Shown: positions 24,117 to 36,289, counted from the stretch's first letter. The stretch is DNA of 64,000 nucleotides from Himantopus leucocephalus (GCA_003993805.1 RSEF01000006.1:27251402-27315401); one strand, 5' to 3'. Numbers and translations: made by a program. The notes: a model not told the origin generated them from the letters alone.

Positions 24117-26074
24117 GTTCCTAGCCTGATGTATGCAGGTGCCTTGGGCTAAGGTTCACATGAGAGGACTCCAGAACACATCAGTACCCTGTATACAGCC
24201 TTTGGTATAACATCAGCTCCTTTCCAGCTAAGGAAACTAGATTTGTTAGCACAGCATGCATGTGTTCCTGCTTACCTTTGAACTCGTGCTCCAGTTTTGA
24301 TCAGATAATGATGGAAGAGGGGATATCTTAAATACATCACTTTTTTACCTGTTTAGATAGTACAAGCAGCCACAAAGAATACGGGAAATTTCTTTCAAGC
24401 TGTGAATCCGCAGACAACCCAACTGCAATGGTTCTTCCAAATCACAGGAACTCCTCTGTAAAACCTTTAGTGTTATATATGTTCTATGTTCCTTTGCATG
24501 GGGAAAATAGACTTTATCCTAACTACAGAGCTTTAGTGATAAAAGTCAAAATAAACTCTCCTTGTAAACTCTATAAACATCATATTCTTTGCTCCCATCT
24601 CTTAGGATTTGAATTTTATGCATACAGAGTTTCCAGAGGAATTCTACAAATCAGGTGCAGATTAACACCCATCTAGATCTTCAGGTCTTCTTGGAATATG
24701 AGTAATTGCCACCATCAACCAATGACATCATAAAATCTGTCAGACAGTGTTGTGAGAGGAAGCAGAAATGGGTTGGGGTTTTTTTTCCCTAACCTTATTC
24801 TGAATGCCCTGTCTGGTTGCAATGCAGTTAAAGACAATGGGAGCTGTGAAAGCTGAGCATATCTGAATTTCTGCCTTCGCACTTCTGAAAATAATAATCA
24901 AATAAGAAGTTGGTGTGACTGAGTGTGACACCCAAAAATGCAGAAAAGAAAGAGAAATAGCTCTGCTGAAAGTCTACTGGACTGAAAATAATGTCAGATT
25001 CCCACAGTGAGTCCTTAGTAAAAGGTAACATGTAAATCTGTACTTCTGCTTCTCATCCACAATTGCAATAACAGCACATTTTCATTTCCTCCTTTTCTCT
25101 CTTGGCTTGGAGCTCAAGAAGAAGGTCCTGTCTGGGATTTACTGGCAATTGCAAGAGGTGAAAGTGTTTTAATTAGCTATTAAAATGCACACTAATGTCA
25201 GGGCTTTAGCAGATGTATTCCTGTGATGTGTTAATTCATTTTTAATGTGGACAATTAAGGGGTTTTTTTAAAAAGGGTCTGTGGAGCACTGCTTAATGAG
25301 TTGGCTGGATCGGCTTGGTCATCATATCATGTCACCTTTCATGTTGCCGGACCCTTTTCACAGGGCTGGGTCTGGATGACATAAGTTACGGGTGCATCAC
25401 CCTTATGCACTGTCATAATTCAAAGTTCCTGGGTTTTATTCCCTGACTCCAGCCCTGTATATTGCAGACTAAGTTACATAAGCTTCTGACCTAGGGTTTG
25501 TTTCTGCCCAGGTGCCACTAGTTGTATGTGATGAGGAAGAAAAGAAAAGATCAATCCAGGCTTGTCAGAGGTGTCAGTAGCAGCCAGAGAAAGATGAAGG
25601 TTGATTCAAACGTTATCCCTTGCTTTAAGTGCTTTTTATGACGGCTCAGCCCACAGCGTGGTTCTCGTCTCTTTGAGGTTCATCTCTGATCATGATAATG
25701 ATTTAAGTAACAGCAGAAGATACTTTGCACTTGCTCAACATCATCCAGCTCCGCTATCAAGATGGGCTACTTTAGCTTGATTTATTTTTATTTTTCCTTT
25801 GTTATTGGGCTTTAGAAATGATCCCTATAGAACACCCAAGCAACTTTTGTTGTCTTCATACTCCAGTGAAGTTGAGACTCCCACATAGACCGCTGAGAGC
25901 CATAGGCAAAGTCTGTCCTTAGGTGAACCTACCCTAGTTGACGCTACAAACAGTTCTTTCCATATGAAAGCAGCTCTTTGGAACAGAGAAACAACATGCC
26001 TTCAAGAACTGGATACAGCAACTCATAAACGAATAATATAACTTTGATTGATGCTCCGTGTTACCCTAAGAGAA

Positions 26075-26245
26075 TGATTGGGTGGATTTACAGCATCAAC
26101 TACGTTTAATTAGGTTTGTATCCTTTCATGCTATTTAAAATTTCTTTACACTTCAGCGTTGCGAGAATAATGCTCTGCAATATTTCAGTAGCATGAAAAA
26201 CAAAGCGTAATGTACAGAGCTTATAACAGAATGAAACCCAGTGCT
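26075..26245. promoter_or_regulatory. Candidate conserved non-coding block
   Basis: This is unique sequence with a TTTAATTAGG homeobox-type core, CpGs that are rare in the surroundings (tacgttt, cagcgttgcgag, aaagcgtaat), and no reading frame. The texture suggests constraint, but only alignment could show it. Confidence 0.2.
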
Positions 26246-28173
26246 AAGACATTATTGGTTTGATTATTAGACTTAGTCCATTTTAACTCGTGTCCTATTC
26301 CCCCCCCCCAGTGATGCATCCATTGTCAAATGTCAATATTAATATTATTTCAGCTGAAGTGATACAGTTGTGCAACAGGATTATAGCCTTGTCAATAGAA
26401 CTGGAATTTGCTCTCTCATTCACATGCATGAAAACCTGAGAGATTTAGTTTTCAGATCACATGTGATTCTATTGATTGAAGTCTACAGGGGTCAAAGAGT
26501 AATCTGCAATTTGTGTCTCCTGTGCCTGCATTAGAGGCCTGTGCATTGCAGAGAGGATAGCGGGGGGTAAATAAATACAGCAGCTGGTGGCAAGTTCATG
26601 AGGTTCTTCTCAGAGCTTCTTATTTAGTTGGGTTTTTTTTTTGTGGGTTTTTTGTGGTTTTTTTTTCCCCTCTTCCCTTTAAGTTTTATCAGTTCCAACT
26701 CTGAAACTGGGAGATATTGATCATTTCCAGGCAGGTAAGCTTTCTGATTCCTTCAGAACTGTAAATGGTATGGTAATAAAATTGTATATTTAGATTGGCC
26801 TTGTGTGAAGAATTATGTCAGGCAAGAAAATTATTTTCTTCTTCAACAAAAAGACTAAGTTACCCTCTGAGCCTTTAAATCTTATCTTTGCTATAGCAAA
26901 GATGCAGACCATAAAAGTTTAGGTTCTGTAGCTCTAATTGCTCATGCTGTGTTCTCACCCCATCTCACATGTTTAAGTTGAGTCAGAAAGAGTCTGCTTC
27001 TTGTAATGGAGGAACTGAAGGGAAAATCTAGGTGATTCAGAGGTCATTTGTCTTCTCTCAAGCTGATTGCTGAACTAAGATATTAGCCTGCAGAACTGGA
27101 GGTCTCTGCAGGAAATGGTGTTTATCTGACAGATAGATGTAATATTGCATCCCTGCCTACCTCCAACTATGCTAATCCCCCTCCACTCTCTTCTTCCCAA
27201 ACTAGACTTTTCTATTTGGGGTAATGGCAGAACCTAATTTTTCTTTCCCCTTCGGTTTCAGTGATGTGTCTTCATTCCTGCTACTCTTTACATATACTTT
27301 CCTACTTAGTTCCACCCCAGCAATAACTGCATTTCTGTTTCATTTAGGGCTTTGTATCACACTTTTTCCAGTAATAGCTGTGGATCTATCAGTATCCCAG
27401 TGAATAATGTGACTCATTGGTTCTGTGTTGGTTTTTCAGCCTCCTACTTAGTTTATGTCTTATTGTATTATTCTGATAATGATTTGAAGGAAAGAGAAAA
27501 CTATATATATTTCTTTTTTTTTTTTAAATGAAAACACCCATGTGGCTCTCAATTTGTGTTAGAGAATTGTAGTGTAAGACAGAGAGTGTGAAACTGGAGG
27601 AGAAGAGGGGATTGTTTCCAACAGTCCTCAATTTATAGTATAGTTCCTTATGCAGTCTTGCGACAGGACCTAAAATAATTAAGTTCTGTGAAACAACAAC
27701 TTTTGCCCTTTTGAAAGAGTCATTGCACTAGAGGAAATGCTGCTGTAGCTGTTGATGTATGACATCTATTAGCTACCTCTTTGTCTTGGAGTTAAGGTGA
27801 TGGACTGAATTGTGACGTCAAACTGTTCTGTGATTCAAAGGATCAAAATATAGGAACAGCCCCCTGATTTTCCAGGTGCTGAGAGAAAGCCAAGTTGGAG
27901 AGATATTTATTTGGAGTTGCAATTTTAATGTGTCCCTAGTATAAACTAAACTTGGAGCATCAAAGAATAAACTAGGACATGGCAGCAAAACTTCAGTAAC
28001 GTTAATAACAGGGACCGCAATAATGCATGGGAAACGTGGAAAAGTGTTTGTCTTTGTAGATTTCTTCCCTGGAAACAGGAGGTGTTAATGATTTGGGTAT
28101 ATTCCATTTATTTTTGCACTGGGAAATGAGGAGGAAGGAAGACTGAAAGGTGGTGGTGGTTGTGGTGGTGTAC

Positions 28174-28283
28174 CTGGGGAGGAGGTCTGAATTGGATACT
28201 GTTCTTCTATGGGCTGGAGAAGACTGGAGCTGGAGTTCCCTGTCATAGAAGACATAGAAGGTTCTGTGGCAGCTTCCTTTCTG
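28174..28283 (-). CDS. Candidate internal exon, serine/proline-rich
   Basis: The minus-strand acceptor gtggctctgttttag leads into a 110-base block closed by a strong donor, CCCCAG|GTACAC. Read with two bases from upstream, it gives 36 complete codons rich in Ser, Pro and Glu (EPSMSSMTGNSSSSLLQPIE), a disordered-looking linker. In-phase 2 matches the donor at 35,562 and out-phase 1 matches the acceptor at 23,305. If the donor is not used, the frame continues through a proline stretch (GTPPQPPPPFSLPSS) to a stop at about 28,088, giving an alternative C-terminus. A second frame, in-phase 0, is also open through the block and for about 93 codons in total, so frame choice rests on the neighbours. 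The product is not recognised. Confidence 0.4.
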
Positions 28284-28532
28284 CTAAAACAGAGCCACAG
28301 CCTCACTTTATCTTTGAGAAAAAGCATCTTGTTCAGTTACCAGATTTTAAAACTGTAGAGCTCTCTGAGACAATGAAAGTCTTGGCCCTTCTGTTCAACT
28401 TTGTTATTTCTTCAATGTGCTAAGGAAGAACAGAAAGGAAAAACAGACATCTTTGTTCCTTGCTAGTACTGTCCTAGTCTTGAGACAAGGTGGATTGGGA
28501 TGGGATTCCTGAAGCATGGGATTAGTCCATAC

Positions 28533-28653
28533 TCCTATCTCCCCATAATCAGAGAGAGCTAGCCTGGGGCTGAGAACGTGTATGAGCTCTGCCACTTCTT
28601 TAGAAATAGATTCCCCTAGCTCATTGAGGAGATGCAATATGAATGTACAGCCA
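28533..28653 (-). CDS. Possible alternative exon, unknown product
   Basis: Minus strand: an acceptor ending tttatcag is followed by a frame that needs two upstream bases and reads as a plausible helix (ILHLLNELGESISKEVAELI, then HVLSPRLALSDYG). The only usable donor is weak (GGA|GTATGG at 28,532). With that donor it leaves in phase 0, which fits the second open frame of the next block at 28,283, not the first. It could be an alternative exon, a chance frame, or part of the true chain. Confidence 0.25.
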
Positions 28654-30473
28654 CTGATAAATATTTAACAATCTACATTACAAGACTGGAAGATTAAAAA
28701 AATCTTTCAATATCTTTCCCTCCATCCTTACCTTAACTGGGAAGTAAATAACTCCAGAATGTAGTTTTGGATTGAATTTCACTATGTTTTTTGCTTCTTT
28801 ATATTCTGAGTCACATCTTCAAGAAAATGCGAAAATGTACTGTCATAGCGTTCTAAGAAACTCTAGTGGCTTATCATATTTAACGTTGCTCCATCGAGGT
28901 TGCCACATGAACAAAACCTTGTAAATGAAGGAGCCGAGGCAAAGATGATCAGTGTCAGACTTTTACATACACTATATGCTTTTCTGATTGCTTTTCCTCC
29001 ATGGAGATCAAAGGCTGGAATATACTGCCAGATTAGCAAGGACCATCAACATTTTATGCATTTATTTATTTACAGAGATCAGCAGAAAACGAAAGGGTGC
29101 ATAAAAAATAGCTAAAAAATTCATTTGAGTATACTTTTGGTTGGTGTTTGGAGCTTGGGTTACCCCATTATGAAATGCTGATGCAGGAATCCCAAGACGT
29201 GGGGAATGTCCAACACAAAGATATTTTATCTCCGTATCAAAACGTTTCTTCCCTATGTGCAAAAGAGTGCCACAATAAGAAACGGTAAGAATTGTGCAGC
29301 AAGATGAAATCGGTAGTCCTCAACACTTCAGTATTTGCTGGCTCAATTTCTTTTTTTGTTAGGGATATGAGTGCTATTTTTGCCAGCATGTTGACCAGTG
29401 ACATCTTAGTCACTTCAGACTGGGACCTGCATAATGAACTCTCACCTCATACTACCACGTGTGTTTGTGGTCCAGTTTCTTTGCTTCTCTGGGAGCAAGA
29501 AACACAACAGGTCAGTCTGACCTGTGATCTGGTGACCAGCGCTGATGAGGGAAAGTGTGGACAAGAGTGATGGCGAGACTCCTGGGGTGCCCATCTGATC
29601 AAAAGAACACCTACAACAGTCAGTCCAGCTGTCATCCTGTAACCAGTTGCAGCTGCCGGCTTACTCCAGGATCTGGAAGTTTCTTTGGGGCACTCTCTGA
29701 CATATCAAAAAGGAATGCACTTGAAATACTTGGTTATATCTACACTGGTAAATACCTTAATATTACTGCAATTATGTATGCAATTGCATATATATTGCAC
29801 ATGTAATGGCAAGAAAATCTTTTTACCAGTACAGCTCAGAGAGGTATTATTAGCTCTTCTAGTAACAGAAAAGAACTGCTGACTTGAGTTGGCTTTCTCT
29901 TCTTGTTTCCTTTCCTAGGATAAATTTCATCCATGCTAAGAGAGTTTTTTAGGGCACTTTCATTAGAAACCTTTCAAATTCAGATAAGACCTTAGAGAGG
30001 CATCAAAACTGAAAACTGTGAAATGTACAGCTTGTCATGAAATCAGATGAATTCATAATAATACACACAATTTATACAATGTCTGAGATGTTCAAAACTC
30101 TGTATAGATATTAACTCATTAAATGGGACAATGGTTACAAGCTGCCACAGCTTTGATTTGTAGAACTTGAAGAAACACTCAGTTTAATTCTAAATAGACT
30201 AGAATTTCAACTTCCTTGGTCTGTGGAAAAGGGTTTTTTGTGTGTGTGTGTGAAGGATACAAACAACACATGATTGTGTATGAGAAATACGACCAAATGT
30301 TAGTGGACTATGAAACGGAAAGCTCTAAAAATAAAACCCATGGCTGTTTATTTGCACACTCACACATAATTCTTGGAAGGTCACAAAATAAAAAGCACAT
30401 AAGTCTCTCCGTTTACTTGCTGTGACTGAACCAGAGGAGGAAGTCAAAGCACCATGTTTCTGAACCATCCATC

Positions 30474-30512
30474 GAAAATTCTGAAAATTTTCAGGTTGAA
30501 AATTCTGAAAAT
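30474..30512. repeat. Short direct repeat with an internal palindrome
   Basis: The 15-mer gaaaattctgaaaat occurs twice, nine bases apart. The 14-base perfect palindrome ctgaaaattttcag (30,481-30,494) overlaps the first copy and the spacer. It is AT-rich and most likely a local duplication. Confidence 0.8.
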
Positions 30513-30536
30513 CAAAAGTCCAAGATGTGAATCCAG

Positions 30537-30576
30537 GACCTGTTTTGTTTTGTTTTGTTTTAAAAAAAAAAAAAAA
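30537..30576. repeat. (TTTTG)n followed by poly-A
   Basis: About four TTTTG units are followed by T and then 15 As. This is a simple-sequence tract. The T-rich and A-rich arms could pair, but no function is implied. Confidence 0.85.
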
Positions 30577-31238
30577 AGCATGAGTAGGAGAAAGTCTCAG
30601 ATGAATTCTCTCTCTTAATTGTGTGTGTTCACAGTACAGATATCTCCATCTGAGCTGGTTTCCCCAGGCTCACTGGTAGTCAATGAAATAAAATAATGGC
30701 TTCTCTGAACTCTTGCAACAGCTTCATCTGGCCTCTTAAAAACAAACCAAATCCACAGATGTTTCTGGTTTGTTTGGGTTTTTTTGGTTTTTTTTTTCCT
30801 TCCAAAGAGCTGTGCCTTAGCAGATTCACTTGCCTATTAACTATAAATGGATCTTGGAAACACTCAGACAAATATCTTCATATCAACCTCTGGTGTGGAG
30901 TGACATTAATCCCACTTCTGCTTACCAGAATTTTGAAGGTTATTCCCCACTTCCAATGGGACCCTAACATGAGGTACGCTGAGAATAACAAAAAATTCAC
31001 TGATTTTTGTGACTTGTGTGTGGAAATCCTGATAAGCCTTCTTTTCCATGTGGTTTATAAACCTAACTTGATTACCAACACAGAACAGCAGCTTCTCCCC
31101 TGCTGAAAAGTTATCTGGTGTTTGAGAGGACTAAGAAAAGCAGTATGTATTTTCTCCAAGAGCCAGTGCTATTGCTGAATGAGTAAGTGGGATCCTGCTG
31201 GATGGCCCCTTTTAGCCCCAGTAAGGACATTTCCTTAC

Positions 31239-31345
31239 CTTCCCTGGCAGCTGTTGTGTAGAGATCTGGAGGCCATAGTGATGAACTGTCCATGGTGTGG
31301 AGGTCTGTTGAGTGACCTGGGGCACGTCATGTCCTCTTGGTTTGT
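31239..31345 (-). other. Exon-like block with near-consensus splice sites
   Basis: This has the best pair of splice sites in the window. The minus-strand acceptor cgctcctctctctcag is followed by 107 bases and the donor GGGAAG|GTAAGG. Two frames are open through it: in 1 / out 0 (KPRGHDVPQVTQQTSTPWTV...) and in 0 / out 2 (TNQEDMTCPRSLNRPPHHGQ...). Neither lets it sit directly between the exons at 35,562 and 28,283, which need in 2 / out 2 (that frame has a stop). It may be a cassette exon, part of a non-coding transcript, or follow another exon such as the one at 33,149-33,294, whose phase-0 exit would fit. The GC content is higher than its surroundings. Confidence 0.4.
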
Positions 31346-31447
31346 CTGAGAGAGAGGAGCGTATCATGGTGATGACTGCTGCAAAGCAGGTTATGGGGAA
31401 GGAAGCCAAGAGGAGGTGAGAGACATGGCTGAAAAATGGAGGTGCTT

Positions 31448-31478
31448 GGGTTGGGAGCTGGTGGGGGTGGGAGGAGGG
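31448..31478 (+). other. G-rich run, potential G-quadruplex
   Basis: Runs of three to five Gs separated by loops of seven bases or fewer lie on the plus strand, about 100 bases upstream (in minus-strand terms) of the exon-like block ending at 31,345. On the minus strand this is a C/A-rich tract. Confidence 0.5.
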
Positions 31479-33148
31479 AGCAAAACTCTAGTCAAACTGA
31501 AAGGCTGATGTGCCTCAAGTAAGAAATCAACAGTAAATAGAAACAGGGCTGTTTCTCATCACAAATCTGCTGTCTGCTTTCTCCAGGCATAGCCTCTTCA
31601 CAGCTGCTGGCCTCTCTCGTGCTCTGTGAAAAACTCAAAGAAAAGATGCATCCACTGTTTCTTGAACACTGCTATCTCTATTATTGTTATTATTTTAATC
31701 TAGTGATCACTTAAAACTTCCCTAGGAAATAATAGTCTTCGTGCATGGACCATCTTGTGAAAAGCATCCCTAGAAATTTTCTCTTATAGTTAAATACATG
31801 TTAACTTAATTTTTCGACATTTGATTCTTTCTTCTGTTTCTTCTCTTCATGTCTGTAGGCCCACTACACATGGACACATGGTTCCTGTGACAGCCTGATG
31901 TATTAATCATGCAATCAGCCTGTGAACAGCTTCTTAATGTCTGACAGACTTATGGTTGTTCGGAAACTGAGCTGAGAGAATCTTTAAATAAGCCTCTAAT
32001 ACAAATAAATGACAAACATTGACCCTTAAGGACACCAGCAACACAGTTTAACCTCAAATGGCAGGAAGACATGGCAATCTGTCTTTGTCCTACCAGGAAT
32101 TTATTTTTTTTTCTTGCCCTTTTACTTCCAGTCTTTTATCATCAGTTGAGAAATCTCAGGAATATTTGAATTTTTTTAATTTTTTTTTTAAAGAGACTTG
32201 AATGTTCATGTGGAGAATGGCTTCTGACTGCATCTTTTTTCAGCATGTTAGGCAAGGTGAAAAACATTAAAAATTAAACAGTCCTAAGATGACTTTTGGC
32301 ACACTGTTTCACCAGGAGCTTCCCACTGTATTTTGTTTAATGAACAAAGCATTTATTGCCAAAGACAAGCACTGTTCCCTACTAGCATCACATGTTCTGG
32401 GAAATAAAACTTACTTATCAAGCTGCATATGATCATTTCACAACTGGAGAGCAGCTTCTTTTGTTTGTCAGTTTTGGTTAGTGTGGATACAGCCATAAAA
32501 TGTGGGATTTCTGTTGTGCCTGATGAAAAGTCAATGTGACAGTGTTGTTTGAAGGAGCCAGGAAAAACCAAAGTCTTTGTGTCTGTTCAAGGTATACCAC
32601 TAAAAGTATGTTTTTCTGTGGGTCTGCATCCTGCAAAACATTGTGATCCCTGGGGATTATGCCATAAGAAACAAGAAAATGATAAAACCCAAACAGTTAC
32701 TGATATTGTTCCTATTGAAGAGAGCAGATGTGTATTTCAGCAACATCTGAGAAAATAAATAAGCCTGATACAAATAAAATAGCTTTTTTTTCCTTCTCCT
32801 GCTCAGCTCAATCAGGGAGCACAGGACCATCTACATGCTCATCTTCTCTGGAAACTGCTTTTCATTTGCTTTTGCCTGCTTGGGGGATAAACTCCTTTAA
32901 CTGCCTTTGTTTCCTGAGTTGCTTTCAGCAGTTGATAAGAAGTCCCCTAATCTCCTGTTTTAAAAGCGCTCAACGCTGCCCATAAGCAATGTGATTCCTC
33001 TGAAGTTCTGTCTCCTCAGGTGCACCTCATATCTCAGCATCAATGAAAGGAAAAGAGTTATCTGCATTATTTTCGTACAGCTGACTTTAACTGAAACTTC
33101 TGGCTATGGGGCACAACAGCTCAGACGCCAGAGGTGCATCCATTTTAC

Positions 33149-33294
33149 TGGGCTTGTTTTGCTTTGAAGGAATAGCAGCTTTGTGATCGTTTCAATCTTC
33201 AGAATTATTTGTTCGTCCTGGCTGCAGGAGAATGTGGCAGTGGGGAATACAAAGCCAGGTTCCCCTTGCTGCAGTAAATCGTTCATGATCACTG
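33149..33294 (-). CDS. Possible internal exon, unknown product
   Basis: The minus-strand acceptor ccttcctccacag (a tandem cagcag allows a three-base shift) opens a frame needing one upstream base. It runs 48 codons to a reasonable donor CCA|GTAAAA at 33,148. The translation looks like a folded segment: VIMNDLLQQGEPGFVFPTAT, then QDEQIILKIETITKLLFLQ. It exits in phase 0, which suits the 31,345 block. It cannot follow the 35,562 donor (phase 2) directly, so either an exon is missing between them or one of the two is not coding. Confidence 0.3.
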
Positions 33295-34593
33295 CTGTGG
33301 AGGAAGGATTGTTCCCTCTTATTTACAGCAGACATGGGAAAGATGGTGGAGAAAGGTAACATGCTTTTTCATTGTCTCCTCATTTCTGCTGATGATCCAG
33401 AGTGTTACTTTGGGCAGGTCCTGTGCAGACTCTCTTCTGCAGCTCAGTCCTGGCACCGCAGAGCTGCTGCCTTCAGCCCTCCCGATGTCCTTTCACCCTG
33501 CCTGGAAATGCCCCCAGTGACACTGAAGGGAAGGGACAGTGTTAATTCTGGACTGGCCCTTGCTAGAAGTGGGGAAAAAAGTGGTGAAGGTGAGGAAAGG
33601 AAGTCTCAGATACATAGACAGAACTAGAAGCTCCTCCATGTACTCAACTTATAAACTTTCCAGTTCAGTTAAGAGGAGTAAAATTGTAGTGTGTTTTGGT
33701 GCCTATCTAGTCCGTGTTTTTCTTGCCAATGGGGTGAAATGCACAGTAAAGTGAATGTGCAGTTGTTCTTCTGTCCCTTTTGGGTTATGATCACTCTTGA
33801 AAATTTGCTGTGTAGCTGGTTGCTTCAGTAAAGTCGCATGTGTTTTGAATATCTGGCCTCAACAGCGAGATTCCACATAACACAGAAAGCTGACCCTCAG
33901 TTTTTCAGTGATGCCAACCCTCTGTGCATATATCCATTAATAGTTCATTTGATCTGTTTGTGTTCCTTCATTAAGTGTTTAACTGCTAGCTATTGATCTG
34001 TGGTCCATTCATAGCTGAAACAGAAATAAAAAAAATAAATTGGGAAAAAAAAAAAAAGAGAGAGAGTGGGGGAGAAGAAAGGATGTGCTTATATTGGTCT
34101 TGCTTAACATGCTGGAAGTTTGTGCTGCTACAGGGCTTCCACACCATTTGACCTAGCAGTAGGGAACTGAGATGACTCAATGGCCTAAAAATATTTACAA
34201 AAGGCTGCTCTCACGTTTCAGGCATCCTTACGATAATATTAAAATTTAAAACGTCAAAGCCAGAATACAGCAAAAAAAGTTTTCCCTCTCCCCGCTACAT
34301 GTTGTCAGACCTGTTTGGAGTCTCTCTTCTAAGCTACCCTGACCTCTTCAGGTGGCTTTCTGCAGCCACTTTAAGTTTCCAGAATAAAACAAAACATTTT
34401 CCCACTTCAACGTGGGTTATTCTTTGAATATGTATGTGTGAATGTGGATGTGCCTCTCTGGGGTACCGCAGCAAAACACAACCTTGAGTGTTTGTTTGTC
34501 AGTGATGTTTGCGTGCTGAGAACTGAAAGTTCCCACCGCATTCATTAAAATACATGTTTTGGGCTGAGGGCATCATTAACAGCTTGGTATTGC

Positions 34594-34745
34594 TCGTGGC
34601 TCAGAGTGGAGCCGTTCACCGCCATACGGCGTGTCAGTGGGGATCACGCTAATGATCTGGAACGGCAGGGCGAGCTGGGCACTCGGAGGGACGTCACAGA
34701 TTCCGGGCAAGGCTTTGGGGAAGACTCGCTTGAAATGGAAACACC
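34594..34745 (+). other. CpG-dense segment, possible exon or regulatory element
   Basis: Twelve CpG dinucleotides fall within about 150 bases, while CpG is scarce in the surrounding kilobases. The segment includes a palindromic GACGTC inside a CRE-like GACGTCAC (34,690-34,697). The plus strand is open in one frame throughout (about 50 codons, e.g. RQGELGTRRDVTDSGQGFGE), with an AG acceptor-like ...gtggctcag before it. No donor stands out. It may be a young insertion, an unmethylated regulatory island or an exon of a plus-strand transcript. It lies inside a putative intron of the minus-strand gene. Confidence 0.35.
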
Positions 34746-35561
34746 GCTGCAGCAGGACTCCCTGAATTTTGATAAAAATATATATGTTTCAGAAGTCTGT
34801 TTTATTGATATTTACTTTCTTTTTAGTACCGTGATTTATATATGAAATGTACACTTTTTTTAGTGTAGCAATTATAGAAGAGCTCTTTACCTTAAAGACC
34901 TATATTTTCTCAATATTTTAAATTTGATGGAAAAGTTTTATATGGACTGGATTTCTTTGCTTGCAGCAGTCTAGAGTGGGTGATGGATAAAGCAAGCATG
35001 GATTTCAGTGTGGCTGTCGCCTGTCATTCAGGGCTCCTATGAAGAGCCCCAAAGATTAAAGCTGATATTTCCCTATGTATTCAGATGTGCAGAACTGTAA
35101 AGAAAATTAACTAAGATATTAAAAGTGGAGATGGGGAGGAACAGCACCAGGGAAAAATGTAGTAATTTTTTATTTTTCTTTCTTTTTTTCCCCAGTAAAA
35201 CTGATACTTTCCAACCAAAAAGAAATGAAAATAACATCCAAAGTATTTCCACTTTTAACCCACATCTCCTAACTTTTTGTGGGTTTGTTTTATTTTGTTT
35301 TCCCGACACACTAACAGGAAGAAAGCAAAACCAGAAAGAAACTTTCCCATTCATCATTTCATGATTTCTTGCTTTCTGAAAGAAAATTTCAAATGCATGC
35401 ACTTGAGCACGCACACTAACAAACACATGTACAAAAATGGCACATTTTTTATTTTATCTTTTTTATCAACCAATTTTTAATAATAATCTTGATTCTCAGC
35501 AGCGAATAGATAGCAATTTCTGACTAGCTCTGTGTAACTGAAAAACTCATCAAACTCATAC

Positions 35562-35666
35562 CTGTCCATTGGAAACTGGACAGTGAATCGCGCGTGAGGC
35601 AAAGCTTCCTGTGCCAGCCTTTGAGCCAGGCCAGAAACAATCAACTCCAGATTTTTCTGTCCTGTT
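35562..35666 (-). CDS. Candidate internal exon of the unknown minus-strand gene
   Basis: On the minus strand the frame reads GQKNLELIVSGLAQRLAQEA, then LPHARFTVQFPMD, and meets a near-consensus donor ACAG|GTATGAGT at 35,562/35,561, leaving in phase 2. That phase fits both the 28,283 block and the alternative 28,653 block. The acceptor is uncertain: AGs at 35,669, 35,667 and 35,662 follow the tract ccatttctcattatgg and set the in-phase to 0, 2 or 1. Phase 2 is used here because it fits the upstream exon. If the donor is skipped the frame runs 27 more codons to TAA at 35,477-35,479, an alternative C-terminus. The product is not recognised. Confidence 0.45.
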
Positions 35667-35952
35667 CTCTCCATAATGAGAAATGGTGAACGGGGAAATT
35701 ATGAAACAAATGCCAATTTCCCCTAAGCTGTGTCAGCCTAGTTTGAATCTGAAGCCAAAATTTGTACCAGAGTGAGCTGGTGAGGTGATGTAAATCCAAA
35801 TAGCTTTAATGAGTTCAGTTTACGATCTGCCCTTCAGTTATTATTTAATCTGGAGAAGCCAGCTTGTCTTTACTAATTACATGTTACAAATACCTTGCCA
35901 TGCTTTGTTTATTAAAGCAAAGTAAGAAGTTCAATATATATAGGTTAATGAC

Positions 35953-36207
35953 TTTTGGATCTGTTCAAAAGCTTGTCCTACAAATGCTTCGAGGTCAATG
36001 GGAGGTTTCTCCATGCAATCAAATTTCTCAAGCTCAGACTCTGTGAAGTAATAAGCAGGAAGAGTAATTAACAGATTATCTAAACTCGCAAAATGGGGGC
36101 AGGTTCTGAATCTGTCCTTCTCTATCAGGAGTGATTTGGCAGGAGCTGGAGGCATCAGAAACTGGTTCCACTTTGTCATCCTCTGCTGATGCTTCGCCAC
36201 ATCAGAC
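35953..36207 (-). CDS. Candidate internal exon of the unknown minus-strand gene
   Basis: This is the most protein-like block in the window. After the good acceptor gcctgctgctctgcag (AG at 36,208-36,209) only one of three frames stays open, for about 85 codons. It reads DVAKHQQRMTKWNQFLMPP, then SLDNLLITLPAYYFTESELE, then KPPIDLEAFVGQAFEQIQ. The end is unclear: AAA|GTCATT at 35,952 and TTT|GTAGGA about 30 bases earlier are both weak donors, and the frame closes at 35,931-35,933 if neither is used. Its start also conflicts in phase with the exon upstream unless that exon is extended or a later acceptor (CAG at about 36,186 or 36,183) is used. The composition is mixed polar and hydrophobic with no signal peptide or membrane span. 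No family is recognised. Confidence 0.5.
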
Positions 36208-36289
36208 CTGCAGAGCAGCAGGCTTGTAAACAAACATGTTTACATTGCCACCTTGCAAAACAAAATGCTACTGGCTTCAATTTAGATAC

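Larger units (their letters stand above)
23306..28173. other. Putative intron, no other gene seen
   Basis: If the exon model is right, this is the last intron (minus strand GT at 28,173-28,172, AG at 23,307-23,306). It contains a poly-A run with an N, a 10-C run at 26,300-26,309, and two AT-core-rich stretches (about 25,160-25,260 and 26,075-26,240) that look like conserved non-coding DNA. The 140-codon plus-strand frame at 23,191-23,613 lacks convincing protein character and is mostly antisense to the exon. Confidence 0.35.

Noticed and set aside
35477..35561. Read-through C-terminus after the 35,562 donor (27 residues to TAA)
   Set aside because: The donor ACAG|GTATGAGT is near consensus, so the read-through is more likely intronic. 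It is kept only as an alternative end.
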